Assembly: GCA_021202835.1 (NCBI GenBank)
Contig: JAJQCI010000233.1
Coordinates: forward strand, 1-14,724
Origin: Clostridiales bacterium
GTDB lineage: Bacteria > Bacillota > Clostridia > Lachnospirales > CAG-274
DNA: 14,724 nt
Reading direction: 5' to 3'
A model generated the notes under the pieces. The model ran no database searches, was not told the DNA's origin, and saw nothing but the letters and a program-made list of their open reading frames with translations. Numbering within the stretch: position 1 is the stretch's first letter; each line of letters begins with the position of its first letter. The translations under genes and the position numbers were made by a program. Of the stretch, positions 8,005 to 14,692 are shown piece by piece.

Positions 8005-9234
8005 TCAGCCTTCCGTTTTTAACTGATGGAAAACCTTCTTGCCCTTCTGAATGAGAATAATTCCGTCCTTTAAATCGTCGGCAGTAATAAGCTGGTCGAA
8101 GGATTCGGCTTTTTTGTCGTTAATTTTAACGCCGCCCTGCTGAATAAGGCGTCTGCCTTCGCTTCTTGTGGAAATAAGCTTAGCCTTTTCAAGAGCCTCT
8201 ATAACAGTGATTCCCTTTTCAAGTTCGGCCTTGTCGATAAGGGTTGAAGGTGTGTTTTCGTTCTTCTTTGCGCCGCCGAAAAGGCTTCTTGCGGCGCTTT
8301 GAGCCTTTTTGGCTTCTTCTTCGCCGTGAACCGTCTTTGTAAGCTCATAAGCCAAAACCTCTTTGGCCTTGTTGATTTCGGCCCCCTCCAAGGCGCCTAA
8401 GCGTCTTACCTCGTCCATAGGGAGGAAGGTTAAAAGACCTAAACACTTTTCAACGTCGGCGTCGTCAACATTTCTCCAGTACTGGTAGAAGTCATAGGGG
8501 CTTGTCTTTGCCGGGTCAAGCCAAACGGCGCCGGCTACTGTCTTGCCCATTTTTACGCCCTGTGAGTTTGTGAGAAGCTTAAATGTCAGGCCGTAGGCGT
8601 CCTTTCCGTCACAGCGTCTTATAAGTTCAACGCCGCCTATGATGTTGCTCCACTGGTCGCTTCCGCCCAGCTGCATCTTACAGCCGTAGCGGCGGTTAAG
8701 CTCAAGGAAGTCATAGCTCTGCATAACCATATAGTTAAATTCAAGGAAGGTAAGGCCCTTTTCCATTCTTGTTTTATAGCAGTCTGCCGTGAGCATTCTG
8801 TTTACGGAAAAATGAACCCCTATATCCCTTATGAAATCGATGTAGTTAAGATTTGTGAGCCAGTCGGCATTGTTGACCATAAGAGCCTTTCCGTCTGAAA
8901 AGTCTATAAATTTAGAAAGCTGTTTCTTGAAGCATTCGCAGTTATGGTCGATCTGCTCGTCGGTCATCATCTTTCTCATATCGGTTCTGCCGCTGGGGTC
9001 GCCGATTCTTCCTGTTCCGCCGCCTACAAGGGCGATAGGCCTGTGGCCTGCCTTCTGCATATGGCTCATAGCCATAACCGTAAGGAAATGGCCGGCTGTA
9101 AGGCTGTCTGCCGTAGGGTCAAAGCCTATATAAAACGTAACCTTTTCCTTGCCCAAAAGCTCTCTGACCTCTTCTTCGTGTGTGCTGGCTTCTATAAAGC
9201 CTCTTTCCTTTAAAATGTCATAAACATTATCCAT
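8005..9234 (-). CDS. tyrS: Tyrosyl-tRNA synthetase
   Basis: This class I aminoacyl-tRNA synthetase charges tRNA-Tyr with tyrosine in the cytoplasm. The protein has 409 residues, the usual bacterial length. The HIGH-type signature is AGHF at 47-50, the tyrosine pocket shows MQSYDF at 171 and GGSDQW at 190-195, and the KMSKS-type loop is KMGKT at 228-232. A C-terminal S4 RNA-binding domain covers about 340-409. I chose the ATG at 9234, which has GGAGG eight bases upstream (9243-9247) and gives the family's normal N-terminus (MDNVYDILKERG). The frame stays open upstream to a GTG at 9354, but those 40 codons fall on the T-box terminator and antiterminator and are not coding. Expression should rise when uncharged tRNA-Tyr accumulates. 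Confidence 0.96.
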   Translation of the reverse strand: MDNVYDILKERGFIEASTHEEEVRELLGKEKVTFYIGFDPTADSLTAGHFLTVMAMSHMQKAGHRPIALVGGGTGRIGDPSGRTDMRKMMTDEQIDHNCECFKKQLSKFIDFSDGKALMVNNADWLTNLNYIDFIRDIGVHFSVNRMLTADCYKTRMEKGLTFLEFNYMVMQSYDFLELNRRYGCKMQLGGSDQWSNIIGGVELIRRCDGKDAYGLTFKLLTNSQGVKMGKTVAGAVWLDPAKTSPYDFYQYWRNVDDADVEKCLGLLTFLPMDEVRRLGALEGAEINKAKEVLAYELTKTVHGEEEAKKAQSAARSLFGGAKKNENTPSTLIDKAELEKGITVIEALEKAKLISTRSEGRRLIQQGGVKINDKKAESFDQLITADDLKDGIILIQKGKKVFHQLKTEG

Positions 9235-9303
9235 TTTTAAAACCTCCGCAGTAAAGTCGTTACAGTTCAGCTCTGCACTCAAGGCATGGCTTGACTGCTG
9301 CTG

Positions 9304-9541
9304 AAAATAAAAAAGGCACACCCGACCAAAGGACGAGCATACCCGTGTTACCACCTTAATTCACGGCTCTTTTAAATAAAAAGCCGCCTCAAACCCCCTT
9401 AACGCAGGGAAAACGCCCGGGCTCAAAGGCTGTAGCTCTCCATACACGGCAAAGACCTTTCACCGGCCGGCCTCTCTCTTAATACCTAAGCTGTATGGAT
9501 TTGTGTCCCAATCACTGCCCGATAACTTATATCGAATATTT
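9304..9541 (-). promoter_or_regulatory. T-box leader (tyrosine specific) with terminator/antiterminator
   Basis: Read on the minus strand, the T-box AAGGTGGTAACACGG occupies 9357-9343. The antiterminator pairs AAGG (9357-9354) with CCUU (9332-9329) and ACG with CGU (9335-9333), leaving the seven-base bulge UGGUAAC. UGGU fits the ACCA end of tRNA-Tyr. The competing terminator pairs 9343-9331 with 9327-9315 (12 of 13 positions including wobbles) and is followed by a T-rich run at 9314-9304. In stem I, CCAUACA pairs with UGUAUGG, and the 3' side of the adjacent loop carries UAC at 9434-9432 followed by A. UAC is a tyrosine codon, matching the downstream gene. Base pairing is seen directly; the fold of the apical part is inferred. 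Confidence 0.92.
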
Positions 9542-9546
9542 CCATT

Positions 9547-9575
9547 ATCCTAACACATAAAAGCAGAAATGTCAA
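9547..9575 (-). promoter_or_regulatory. Sigma-A promoter of the tyrS-aroA operon
   Basis: On the minus strand a perfect TTGACA (9575-9570) is followed by a 17-base spacer and TAGGAT (9552-9547). The start of transcription would fall near 9540, giving a leader of about 300 bases that holds the whole T-box. It is divergent from the pyrG promoter, with about 65 bases between the two -35 boxes. Confidence 0.85.
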
Positions 9576-9640
9576 TTAAAATTTTTAAAAATGCTGCTGC
9601 CCTGTGAAAAATCTTTTCTATGACATTTTCTTCAAAACAC

Positions 9641-9669
9641 TTGACTTTTAGGAGGGAAAAATATAAAAT
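9641..9669 (+). promoter_or_regulatory. Sigma-A promoter of pyrG
   Basis: TTGACT (9641-9646), a 17-base spacer and TAAAAT (9664-9669) form a near-consensus promoter. Transcription would begin around the GGGC at 9673-9676. In Bacillus subtilis the pyrG transcript begins GGGC, and low CTP causes slippage that adds G residues there; the same start sequence here suggests related control. The AGGAGGG inside the spacer is not a ribosome-binding site, because it lies upstream of the transcription start. Confidence 0.8.
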
Positions 9670-9770
9670 TAAGGGCAGTTATATTAAACGCCGTCAAATT
9701 AATCATCGCTTCTTTGCAAAAGTGCCGAACTTTCAATTCAGCTTAAACCGGGGCGGATATTTAAGGTGTT

Positions 9771-9787
9771 TGGTATATGTTATACCA
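9771..9787 (+). other. Palindrome just upstream of the pyrG ribosome-binding site
   Basis: TGGTATA (9771-9777), a 3-base loop and TATACCA (9781-9787) make a perfect 7-bp inverted repeat. It lies 11 bases before the AAAGGAG at 9799-9805. No T-run follows, so it is not a terminator. It could be an RNA hairpin affecting translation or stability, or a protein-binding site; there is no direct evidence for either. Confidence 0.45.
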
Positions 9788-9812
9788 GTTGAAAAAATAA
9801 AGGAGAATTATA

Positions 9813-11423
9813 ATGCGGACTAAGTATATTTTTGTTACGGGAGGCGTTGTTTCCGGCTTAGGCAAGGGCATAACGGCGGCTTCTTTGGGAAGGCTTCTTA
9901 AGGCCAGAGGCTTTAAGGTAACTATACAGAAATTTGACCCTTATATAAATATCGACCCGGGTACAATGAGCCCTTATCAGCACGGCGAGGTTTTCGTTAC
10001 TGAGGACGGCGCCGAAACAGACCTTGATTTAGGCCATTATGAAAGATTTGTAGACGAAAATCTTTCCGTAAACAGTAATGTTACCACGGGAAAAATATAC
10101 TGGTCGGTTTTAAATAAAGAGCGAAAGGGCGACTATTTGGGAGGCACTGTTCAGGTTATTCCCCATATTACAAATGAAATAAAAAACAGGGTTTACAGAG
10201 GGAAAAAGACAGGGGCCGATTTTGTAATAACCGAAATCGGCGGCACTGTCGGCGATATTGAAAGCGAACCCTTTTTGGAAGCCATAAGGCAGGTAAGCTA
10301 TGAGGTCGGAAAGGAGAACGTTGTTTACATTCACGTTGCCCTTATACCCTATTTGTCAAAATCTCAGGAGCTTAAGACAAAGCCGGCTCAGCACTCCGTA
10401 AAACAGCTTCTTCAAATAGGTATTCAGCCCGACATAATAGTCTGCAGAACGGAACACCACATTTCAGACAATGAAAAAACAAAGCTTGCTCTTTTCTGCA
10501 ACGTTCCGAAGGAATGTATAATCGAAAACATAGACTGTGACTCCATTTATCAGGTTCCTCTTCTTCTTGAGGAAGAAAATCTGGCCGAAATAGTATGCCG
10601 CAGGCTTAATGTTGAGGCCGGTGAGCCGGAGCTTGGAGACTGGTGCAGAGTTGTTGAAAAAGAAAAAAGCACAGAGGGCAGTGTTACCATAGCCCTTGTA
10701 GGAAAATATGTGGCTCTTCACGATGCCTATCTTTCTATTGTGGAATCTCTTCATCACGCAGGAATTCACACCGGTGTAAAGGTAAACATACGCTGGGTGC
10801 CCTCCGAAGAGCTTGAAAGCGGCGATTTGAGCCTTCTTGACGGAGCAGACGGCATACTTGTGCCCGGAGGGTTCGGCCAGAGAGGTGTTGAGGGAAAAAT
10901 CGCTTCAATCACATATGCAAGGGAAAACAAGGTTCCTTTCTTCGGAATTTGTCTGGGTATGCAGTGCAGTGTTATAGAATATGCAAGAAACGTACTTAAA
11001 TATGAGGACGCCGACACCTCGGAAAACTCTCCCGAATCAACCCATCCCGTAATCGATCTTATGCCCGAACAGAAGGACATTGAAGATATGGGAGGAACTA
11101 TGCGTCTGGGAGCCTATCCCTGTAAGCTGACAGAGGGAACACATTCTTATGAGGCCTACGGTTCGGCCCTTATTTATGAGCGCCACCGCCACCGTTATGA
11201 ATTTAACAACGAATTTAAAAAGAGCTTTGCCGAAAACGGCCTTGTTTTTGCCGGGCTTTCTCCCGATGAAAGGCTTGTTGAAATTGTTGAGCTTAAAAAA
11301 GAGGTTCACCCATGGTTTGTGGGGGTTCAGTTCCATCCTGAGTTTAAGTCACGCCCCAACAGACCCCATCCTCTTTTCAGAGATTTTATAGAAGCGGCAA
11401 AAAGTTTCAATAAAAATAAATAA
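9813..11423 (+). CDS. pyrG: CTP synthase (glutamine hydrolysing)
   Basis: The enzyme converts UTP to CTP using ATP and glutamine-derived ammonia, the last step of pyrimidine nucleotide synthesis, in the cytoplasm. Its 536 residues match the family. The N-terminal synthetase domain opens with MRTKYIFVTGGVVSGLGKG and carries the nucleotide-binding loop at 11-19, KFDPYINIDPGTM at 40-52, and EIGGTVGDIES. The C-terminal class I glutamine amidotransferase domain has GGFGQRG, FFGICLGMQ with nucleophile Cys380, and FHPEF with His508 and Glu510. The ATG at 9813 has AAAGGAG seven bases upstream. The gene is transcribed alone: own promoter at 9641-9669 and terminator at 11436-11483. Its long 5' leader (about 135 bases) suggests post-initiation control. 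Confidence 0.97.
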   Translation: MRTKYIFVTGGVVSGLGKGITAASLGRLLKARGFKVTIQKFDPYINIDPGTMSPYQHGEVFVTEDGAETDLDLGHYERFVDENLSVNSNVTTGKIYWSVLNKERKGDYLGGTVQVIPHITNEIKNRVYRGKKTGADFVITEIGGTVGDIESEPFLEAIRQVSYEVGKENVVYIHVALIPYLSKSQELKTKPAQHSVKQLLQIGIQPDIIVCRTEHHISDNEKTKLALFCNVPKECIIENIDCDSIYQVPLLLEEENLAEIVCRRLNVEAGEPELGDWCRVVEKEKSTEGSVTIALVGKYVALHDAYLSIVESLHHAGIHTGVKVNIRWVPSEELESGDLSLLDGADGILVPGGFGQRGVEGKIASITYARENKVPFFGICLGMQCSVIEYARNVLKYEDADTSENSPESTHPVIDLMPEQKDIEDMGGTMRLGAYPCKLTEGTHSYEAYGSALIYERHRHRYEFNNEFKKSFAENGLVFAGLSPDERLVEIVELKKEVHPWFVGVQFHPEFKSRPNRPHPLFRDFIEAAKSFNKNK

Positions 11424-11435
11424 TATTTTTTCTTC

Positions 11436-11483
11436 AGAGGATTTTGAATGCTTGTATATCTGCGGTTCAAATCCTCTTTTTTT
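11436..11483 (+). terminator. Rho-independent terminator of pyrG
   Basis: AGAGGATTTTGAA at 11436-11448 pairs with TTCAAATCCTCT at 11466-11477, with one bulged base, and a run of seven T at 11477-11483 follows. It lies 12 bases after the pyrG stop codon. Confidence 0.9.
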
Positions 11484-11590
11484 GCAGCAGTTAAGCTGTG
11501 TCCTTCTGACAGACTTATATGAAAGCAAATTTAGTATAAGTCTGTCAGTGGGGCACTCCGTCTGTGGGAGGCACACGGCTGAACTGTTGC
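11484..11590. repeat. 107-base nested inverted repeat / candidate structured RNA
   Basis: The core is a perfect 14-bp inverted repeat: CTGACAGACTTATA at 11506-11519 with its complement at 11535-11548. The flanks 11484-11503 and 11570-11590 also pair, at about 18 of 20 positions on the plus-strand RNA when G-U wobbles are counted. Two competing local pairings exist: GUGUCC (11498-11503) with GGGCAC (11551-11556), and CCGU/GUG (11558-11566) with CAC/ACGG (11572-11578), whose loop is GGAGG. No open frame or named family is recognised. It may be a small RNA, an RNA switch for the next operon, or a palindromic mobile element of MITE or REP type. Confidence 0.6.
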
Positions 11591-11634
11591 CTTTTACGGT
11601 TTGAAGGGAAATCGGCGGTTTCTTAAATAAAATA

Positions 11635-11663
11635 TTGATTTATTTTATGTTTGCGTATATAAT
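11635..11663 (+). promoter_or_regulatory. Sigma-A promoter of the glycosyltransferase operon
   Basis: TTGATT (11635-11640), a 17-base spacer and a perfect TATAAT (11658-11663) form a strong promoter. Transcription would start near 11670, about 40 bases before the ATG at 11710. The 107-base inverted repeat lies upstream of this start and so would not be part of the mRNA from this promoter. Confidence 0.8.
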
Positions 11664-11709
11664 AAGGCTTAAGGAGTTTAAGAATTAACAACAGGAGGGG
11701 AGACAAGCT

Positions 11710-12390
11710 ATGGCTGATATATTATATGTTGTTATACCCTGTTATAAGGAAGAAGAGGTTCTTCCCGAAACGGCGAAAAGAATGAAATCAAAAATGGAAA
11801 GCCTTATTTCATGCGGCAGAATAAGCGAAAAAAGCCGTGTTATGTTTGTGAATGACGGTTCAACTGACAGAACATGGGATATAATAAAAAGGCTTCACGG
11901 TGAAAACAAGCTTTTTTCGGGTGTAAATCTTTCCAGAAACAGAGGCCATCAAAACGCTCTGCTTGCCGGGCTTATGACGGCTAAAGAATATGCGGATATG
12001 GTTATTTCGATGGATGCGGATCTGCAGGACGATATAAATGCAATAGATGCTATGGTGGGAAAATATTATGAAGGCTGTGATGTTGTTTACGGCGTCAGAA
12101 GCTCAAGAGACAAGGACACCTTCTTCAAGAAATTTACGGCGGAGGCCTTTTATAAGCTTATGAAGGCTATGGGGGCCGATATAGTTTTTAACCATGCCGA
12201 CTACAGACTTATGAGCAAGAGGGCCTTGGAGGGTCTTTCGGAGTTTAAAGAGGTTAATTTGTTTTTAAGGGGAATAGTTCCCGAAATAGGCTATAAATCA
12301 GATATTGTGGAATATGAAAGGGCGGAGAGATTCGCCGGAGAGTCAAAATATCCCCTAAAAAAATGCTCTCATTTGCCTTTGACGGAATAA
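11710..12390 (+). CDS. Family 2 glycosyltransferase (polyprenyl-phosphate sugar type), N-terminal catalytic part
   Basis: This encodes the catalytic domain of a GtrB/CsbB/dolichol-phosphate-sugar-synthase-like enzyme, which transfers a sugar from a nucleotide sugar to undecaprenyl phosphate at the inner face of the membrane. VVIPCYKEEE at 7-16, VNDGSTD at 47-53, NLSRNRGHQNA at 73-83, the DADLQDD metal-binding motif at 102-108 and EVNLFLRGI at 181-189 are all typical. The start has AGGAGGGG at 11693-11700. Up to ESKYPLKK (residue 218) the protein follows the family; the last eight residues are out-of-frame. The usual two C-terminal membrane helices continue in the -1 frame (12363-12662), starting exactly at a run of seven A. 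A -1 shift gives 317 residues, the family's normal size. It could be programmed frameshifting, a phase-variable tract, a real mutation, or a sequencing error. Confidence 0.88.
   Translation: MADILYVVIPCYKEEEVLPETAKRMKSKMESLISCGRISEKSRVMFVNDGSTDRTWDIIKRLHGENKLFSGVNLSRNRGHQNALLAGLMTAKEYADMVISMDADLQDDINAIDAMVGKYYEGCDVVYGVRSSRDKDTFFKKFTAEAFYKLMKAMGADIVFNHADYRLMSKRALEGLSEFKEVNLFLRGIVPEIGYKSDIVEYERAERFAGESKYPLKKCSHLPLTE
12357..12363 (+). promoter_or_regulatory. Slippery A AAA AAA heptamer at the glycosyltransferase frame break
   Basis: The codons read CTA AAA AAA TGC, so the seven A form a classical X XXY YYZ -1 slippery site in the correct phase. Slipping back one base continues directly into ATG CTC TCA and the expected membrane helices. 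A 6-bp hairpin, ACGGAA at 12382-12387 with TTCCGT at 12398-12403, lies 18 bases downstream, and the original-frame stop (12388-12390) falls in its loop. A GGAG at 12337-12340 lies upstream. The hairpin spacing is longer than typical stimulators, so a functional role is only possible. Confidence 0.5.
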
Positions 12391-12662
12391 CCTCATTTTC
12401 CGTAAAGCCCATAAGATGGATTATAAACCTAGGCTTTGTAATCAGCTTATTCAGTATAATTGCCCTTATATGGAGCTTCTATGTTAAATTTATGCACCAT
12501 TCCGAAGCCGGCTGGTCATCTCTTATGGCTTCGATATGGCTTTTGGGAGGAATTCAGATTTTTTCAATAGGGGTAATAGGGGAATACATAGGAAAGATGT
12601 ATAAGGAAACAAAGGAAAGACCCAGATATATAATAGAATCTGTTTTAAACTGTAAGGAGTAA
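12363..12662 (+). CDS. Glycosyltransferase C-terminal membrane part (-1 frame)
   Basis: This 99-residue frame overlaps the catalytic part by 28 bases. It begins MLSFAFDGITSFSVKPIRW, the segment that normally follows ESKYPLKK in GtrB-like enzymes, and contains two membrane helices (about 24-43 and 56-75), ending with a GKMYKETKERPRYIIE tail also typical of the family. It is therefore the missing C-terminus of the upstream gene and not an independent protein. It has no good ribosome-binding site of its own at the right distance, though its ATG at 12363 could allow some re-initiation. Confidence 0.85.
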   Translation: MLSFAFDGITSFSVKPIRWIINLGFVISLFSIIALIWSFYVKFMHHSEAGWSSLMASIWLLGGIQIFSIGVIGEYIGKMYKETKERPRYIIESVLNCKE

Positions 12663-12666
12663 AAAA

Positions 12667-14517
12667 ATGTCTAAAGGGAATGAAACCAAGGAAGAAAAAG
12701 CCGGAAAAGAAACGGTATATAAGGCTGCCGCTGACAGGGCAGGGGCTTTTTTTAGTAAAAATATATGCAGTATTTTGGCGTCAGGAGTCACGGCCTATAT
12801 TATTGCTTCCGTATGCAATATGCTTTTCTGTGAAGGAACCGCCGACAAGCTGGAGTTTATAACTGAAGTAAACGGACTGCGCACATTGGGAATAACTGCC
12901 GTAATATGGATATTTTTGTGTGCTGTTGTATTTATGGACTCGGCTGAAAAAAGGCTTTTGTATTCCGTTATGCTTGCGGCCGTAATTGTATTCGGCTATT
13001 TGGTTGTAAAGACAAACGGCAATAATGTCTATTTGACTGCCGGGGTTTCCGCCGTTGTCTGCTTTTTTGTGTATTATATTGTTGAAAGCGGATATATATT
13101 CAAAAACCGGTTTATAAAAAATTACAAGGCGGCTTTCTTTGTTGTTGCCGCAGCCTTTTTGGCTATGAGCATAATATTAACCAGACATACGATATACAGA
13201 TATATGGTTTTCAGTGCATCTAATTTCGATTTCGGTATTTTTGCCCAGCTTTTTGAAAATATGGCTAAAACGGGAAGTACTGTTATAAGCGTTGAAAGAA
13301 ACGAGATGCTAAGTCATTTCTTTAACCATTTTTCGCCTATATATTATGTGCTTTTGCCCATATACATGATTTTCAGAATTCCCGAAGCCCTTCTGGGTAT
13401 TCAGGCGGTTTTTATCTGCGGCTCGGCTTTCCCAATGTTTTTGATAGGAAAGAAATACGGCCTGACTCCGATCTTTTCAATGCTTTTAGGGCTTACCGTA
13501 ATTGTTTTGGCGGGGTTTGTGGCGCCTGCATTTTATGATTTCCACGAGAATAAATTTTTGCCTTTCTTCTTATTATGGTTTATATACTTCTTTATGGATA
13601 AAAAATATATACCGGCTTATATATTTATGTTCCTGACGCTGATGATAAAGGAGGATGCGGCGCTGTATGTTATTTTTGTTTATGTATTCTTTATGCTTGT
13701 GAAAAAGAATTATAAATACAGCCTTATAGGTTTGGGACTTACATTTTTATATTTTGTGCCCGTGCTTATATTTATGAGAAAATACGGCCTTGACTTTGTT
13801 GGCTGGAGATACGGCGTTTATTTTATGGAGGGACAAAACAAAATCGGACAGATGGTTTTAAACATAGTTTTAAATCCGGCTTTTTTTATAAAGAATGTTT
13901 TCAGTGAAGAGTGCGTAATTTTTATTATATATATGCTGGGCTCCCTTGTGTTTATTCCGCTTGTAACAAAGGACTTCAAAAAGCTTGTGCTTCTTGTTCC
14001 CTTTGTTGCCATAAACATTATGACCGATTATAAATATCAGCATGATATAGGCTTTCAATACACATATGGCTCGCTGACGCTTATGCTTCTGCTTTTTGCC
14101 GATAATATAAGTGTTATGAGCCATAAGCAGAAAAAGACGGTGCTGCTTTCGGCTCTCGCTGTTTCATTTATAATGATGACCGGCATAAGCGGCAAAAAGT
14201 TTGAAAGCTATGCGCAGACATATGAAAATAACAGGACCGTATATGAAGAAACCGAAGCAGAGCTTGACAGAATACCCGAGGGAGTAAGTATTACGTCAAA
14301 CACTTATATTCTGCCTCATCTTTATGATCACGAGGAGCTTTATATGATGGGCGGCAGCTTTGAAAAAACAGATTATTTTGTTTTGAATAAGAGCAGCGAA
14401 GACGAAATAGATAATTTTACGAATTCGGATATATATTCCGAATATGAAAAATGTATAGACGGCAGCAAGATAGAAATATATAAGCTGAAGGGCGCAAAGG
14501 ACCTTTTGGCGGAATAG
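12667..14517 (+). CDS. DUF2079 membrane protein, probable GT-C type glycosyltransferase
   Basis: This 616-residue protein has a charged cytoplasmic N-terminus, about a dozen hydrophobic segments between residues 35 and 510, and a soluble C-terminal region. DUF2079 hallmarks are visible: FDFGIFAQ near 187-194, HFFNHFSP at 217-224, DFHENK at 291-296, KEDAAL at 328-333, and a C-terminal IPEGVSITSN..LPHLYD stretch. DUF2079 proteins are thought to be GT-C fold enzymes that use lipid-linked sugars, but the activity is not established. The first 150 residues look like an extra membrane region. The ATG follows AAGGAG (12654-12659), which overlaps the end of the glycosyltransferase; the gap is 4 bases, so the two are one operon. 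The pairing suggests the GT2 makes a polyprenyl-phosphate sugar that this protein transfers outside the membrane. Confidence 0.85.
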   Translation: MSKGNETKEEKAGKETVYKAAADRAGAFFSKNICSILASGVTAYIIASVCNMLFCEGTADKLEFITEVNGLRTLGITAVIWIFLCAVVFMDSAEKRLLYSVMLAAVIVFGYLVVKTNGNNVYLTAGVSAVVCFFVYYIVESGYIFKNRFIKNYKAAFFVVAAAFLAMSIILTRHTIYRYMVFSASNFDFGIFAQLFENMAKTGSTVISVERNEMLSHFFNHFSPIYYVLLPIYMIFRIPEALLGIQAVFICGSAFPMFLIGKKYGLTPIFSMLLGLTVIVLAGFVAPAFYDFHENKFLPFFLLWFIYFFMDKKYIPAYIFMFLTLMIKEDAALYVIFVYVFFMLVKKNYKYSLIGLGLTFLYFVPVLIFMRKYGLDFVGWRYGVYFMEGQNKIGQMVLNIVLNPAFFIKNVFSEECVIFIIYMLGSLVFIPLVTKDFKKLVLLVPFVAINIMTDYKYQHDIGFQYTYGSLTLMLLLFADNISVMSHKQKKTVLLSALAVSFIMMTGISGKKFESYAQTYENNRTVYEETEAELDRIPEGVSITSNTYILPHLYDHEELYMMGGSFEKTDYFVLNKSSEDEIDNFTNSDIYSEYEKCIDGSKIEIYKLKGAKDLLAE

Positions 14518-14544
14518 CCTGCCGGAAAAATATGAATAAGAAAT

Positions 14545-14580
14545 ACCCTGCCGATGATGATATATTATTGTCGGCAGGGT
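14545..14580. terminator. Possible terminator hairpin after the DUF2079 gene
   Basis: ACCCTGCCGA (14545-14554) pairs perfectly with TCGGCAGGGT (14571-14580) around a 16-base A/T-rich loop, 27 bases after the stop codon. On the plus strand only CATTT follows, a weak T-run; on the minus strand the flank is more T-rich. It probably ends the operon, but imperfectly. Confidence 0.55.
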
Positions 14581-14624
14581 CATTTAAAAGCAGAATTTTT
14601 GGGAATCTGAAAAAACCAAGTAAA

Positions 14625-14692
14625 AAATTTTTAAAAAAATTTTTAAAAAAATGAAAAAAACTATTGACAAGTCGGCTTTAATGGTGTATTAT
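14625..14692 (+). promoter_or_regulatory. Sigma-A promoter with upstream A/T tracts, for a gene beyond the window
   Basis: A perfect TTGACA (14664-14669), a 17-base spacer and TATTAT (14687-14692) are preceded by alternating A and T tracts at 14625-14660 that resemble an UP element. Transcription would begin near 14699, at GTTCG (14700-14704), which can pair with CGAAC at the very end of the window (14720-14724). The gene itself is outside the window. Confidence 0.8.

Noticed and set aside
9235..9354. A 40-residue N-terminal extension of tyrosyl-tRNA synthetase from a GTG at 9354
   Set aside because: These codons overlay the T-box, antiterminator and terminator; the ATG at 9234 has a good GGAGG and gives the normal family N-terminus.
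9620..9823. Possible 67-residue protein ahead of pyrG
   Set aside because: It would start upstream of the pyrG promoter, runs through the promoter and leader, has no suitable ribosome-binding site and overlaps the pyrG start.
10110..11336. Several antisense open frames of 70-105 residues inside pyrG
   Set aside because: They are mirror frames of a strongly conserved gene, without ribosome-binding sites or recognisable products.
11484..11590. Insertion sequence or CRISPR remnant in the inverted-repeat region
   Set aside because: There is no transposase, no evident target-site duplication and no regularly spaced direct repeats; only the palindromic structure is supported.
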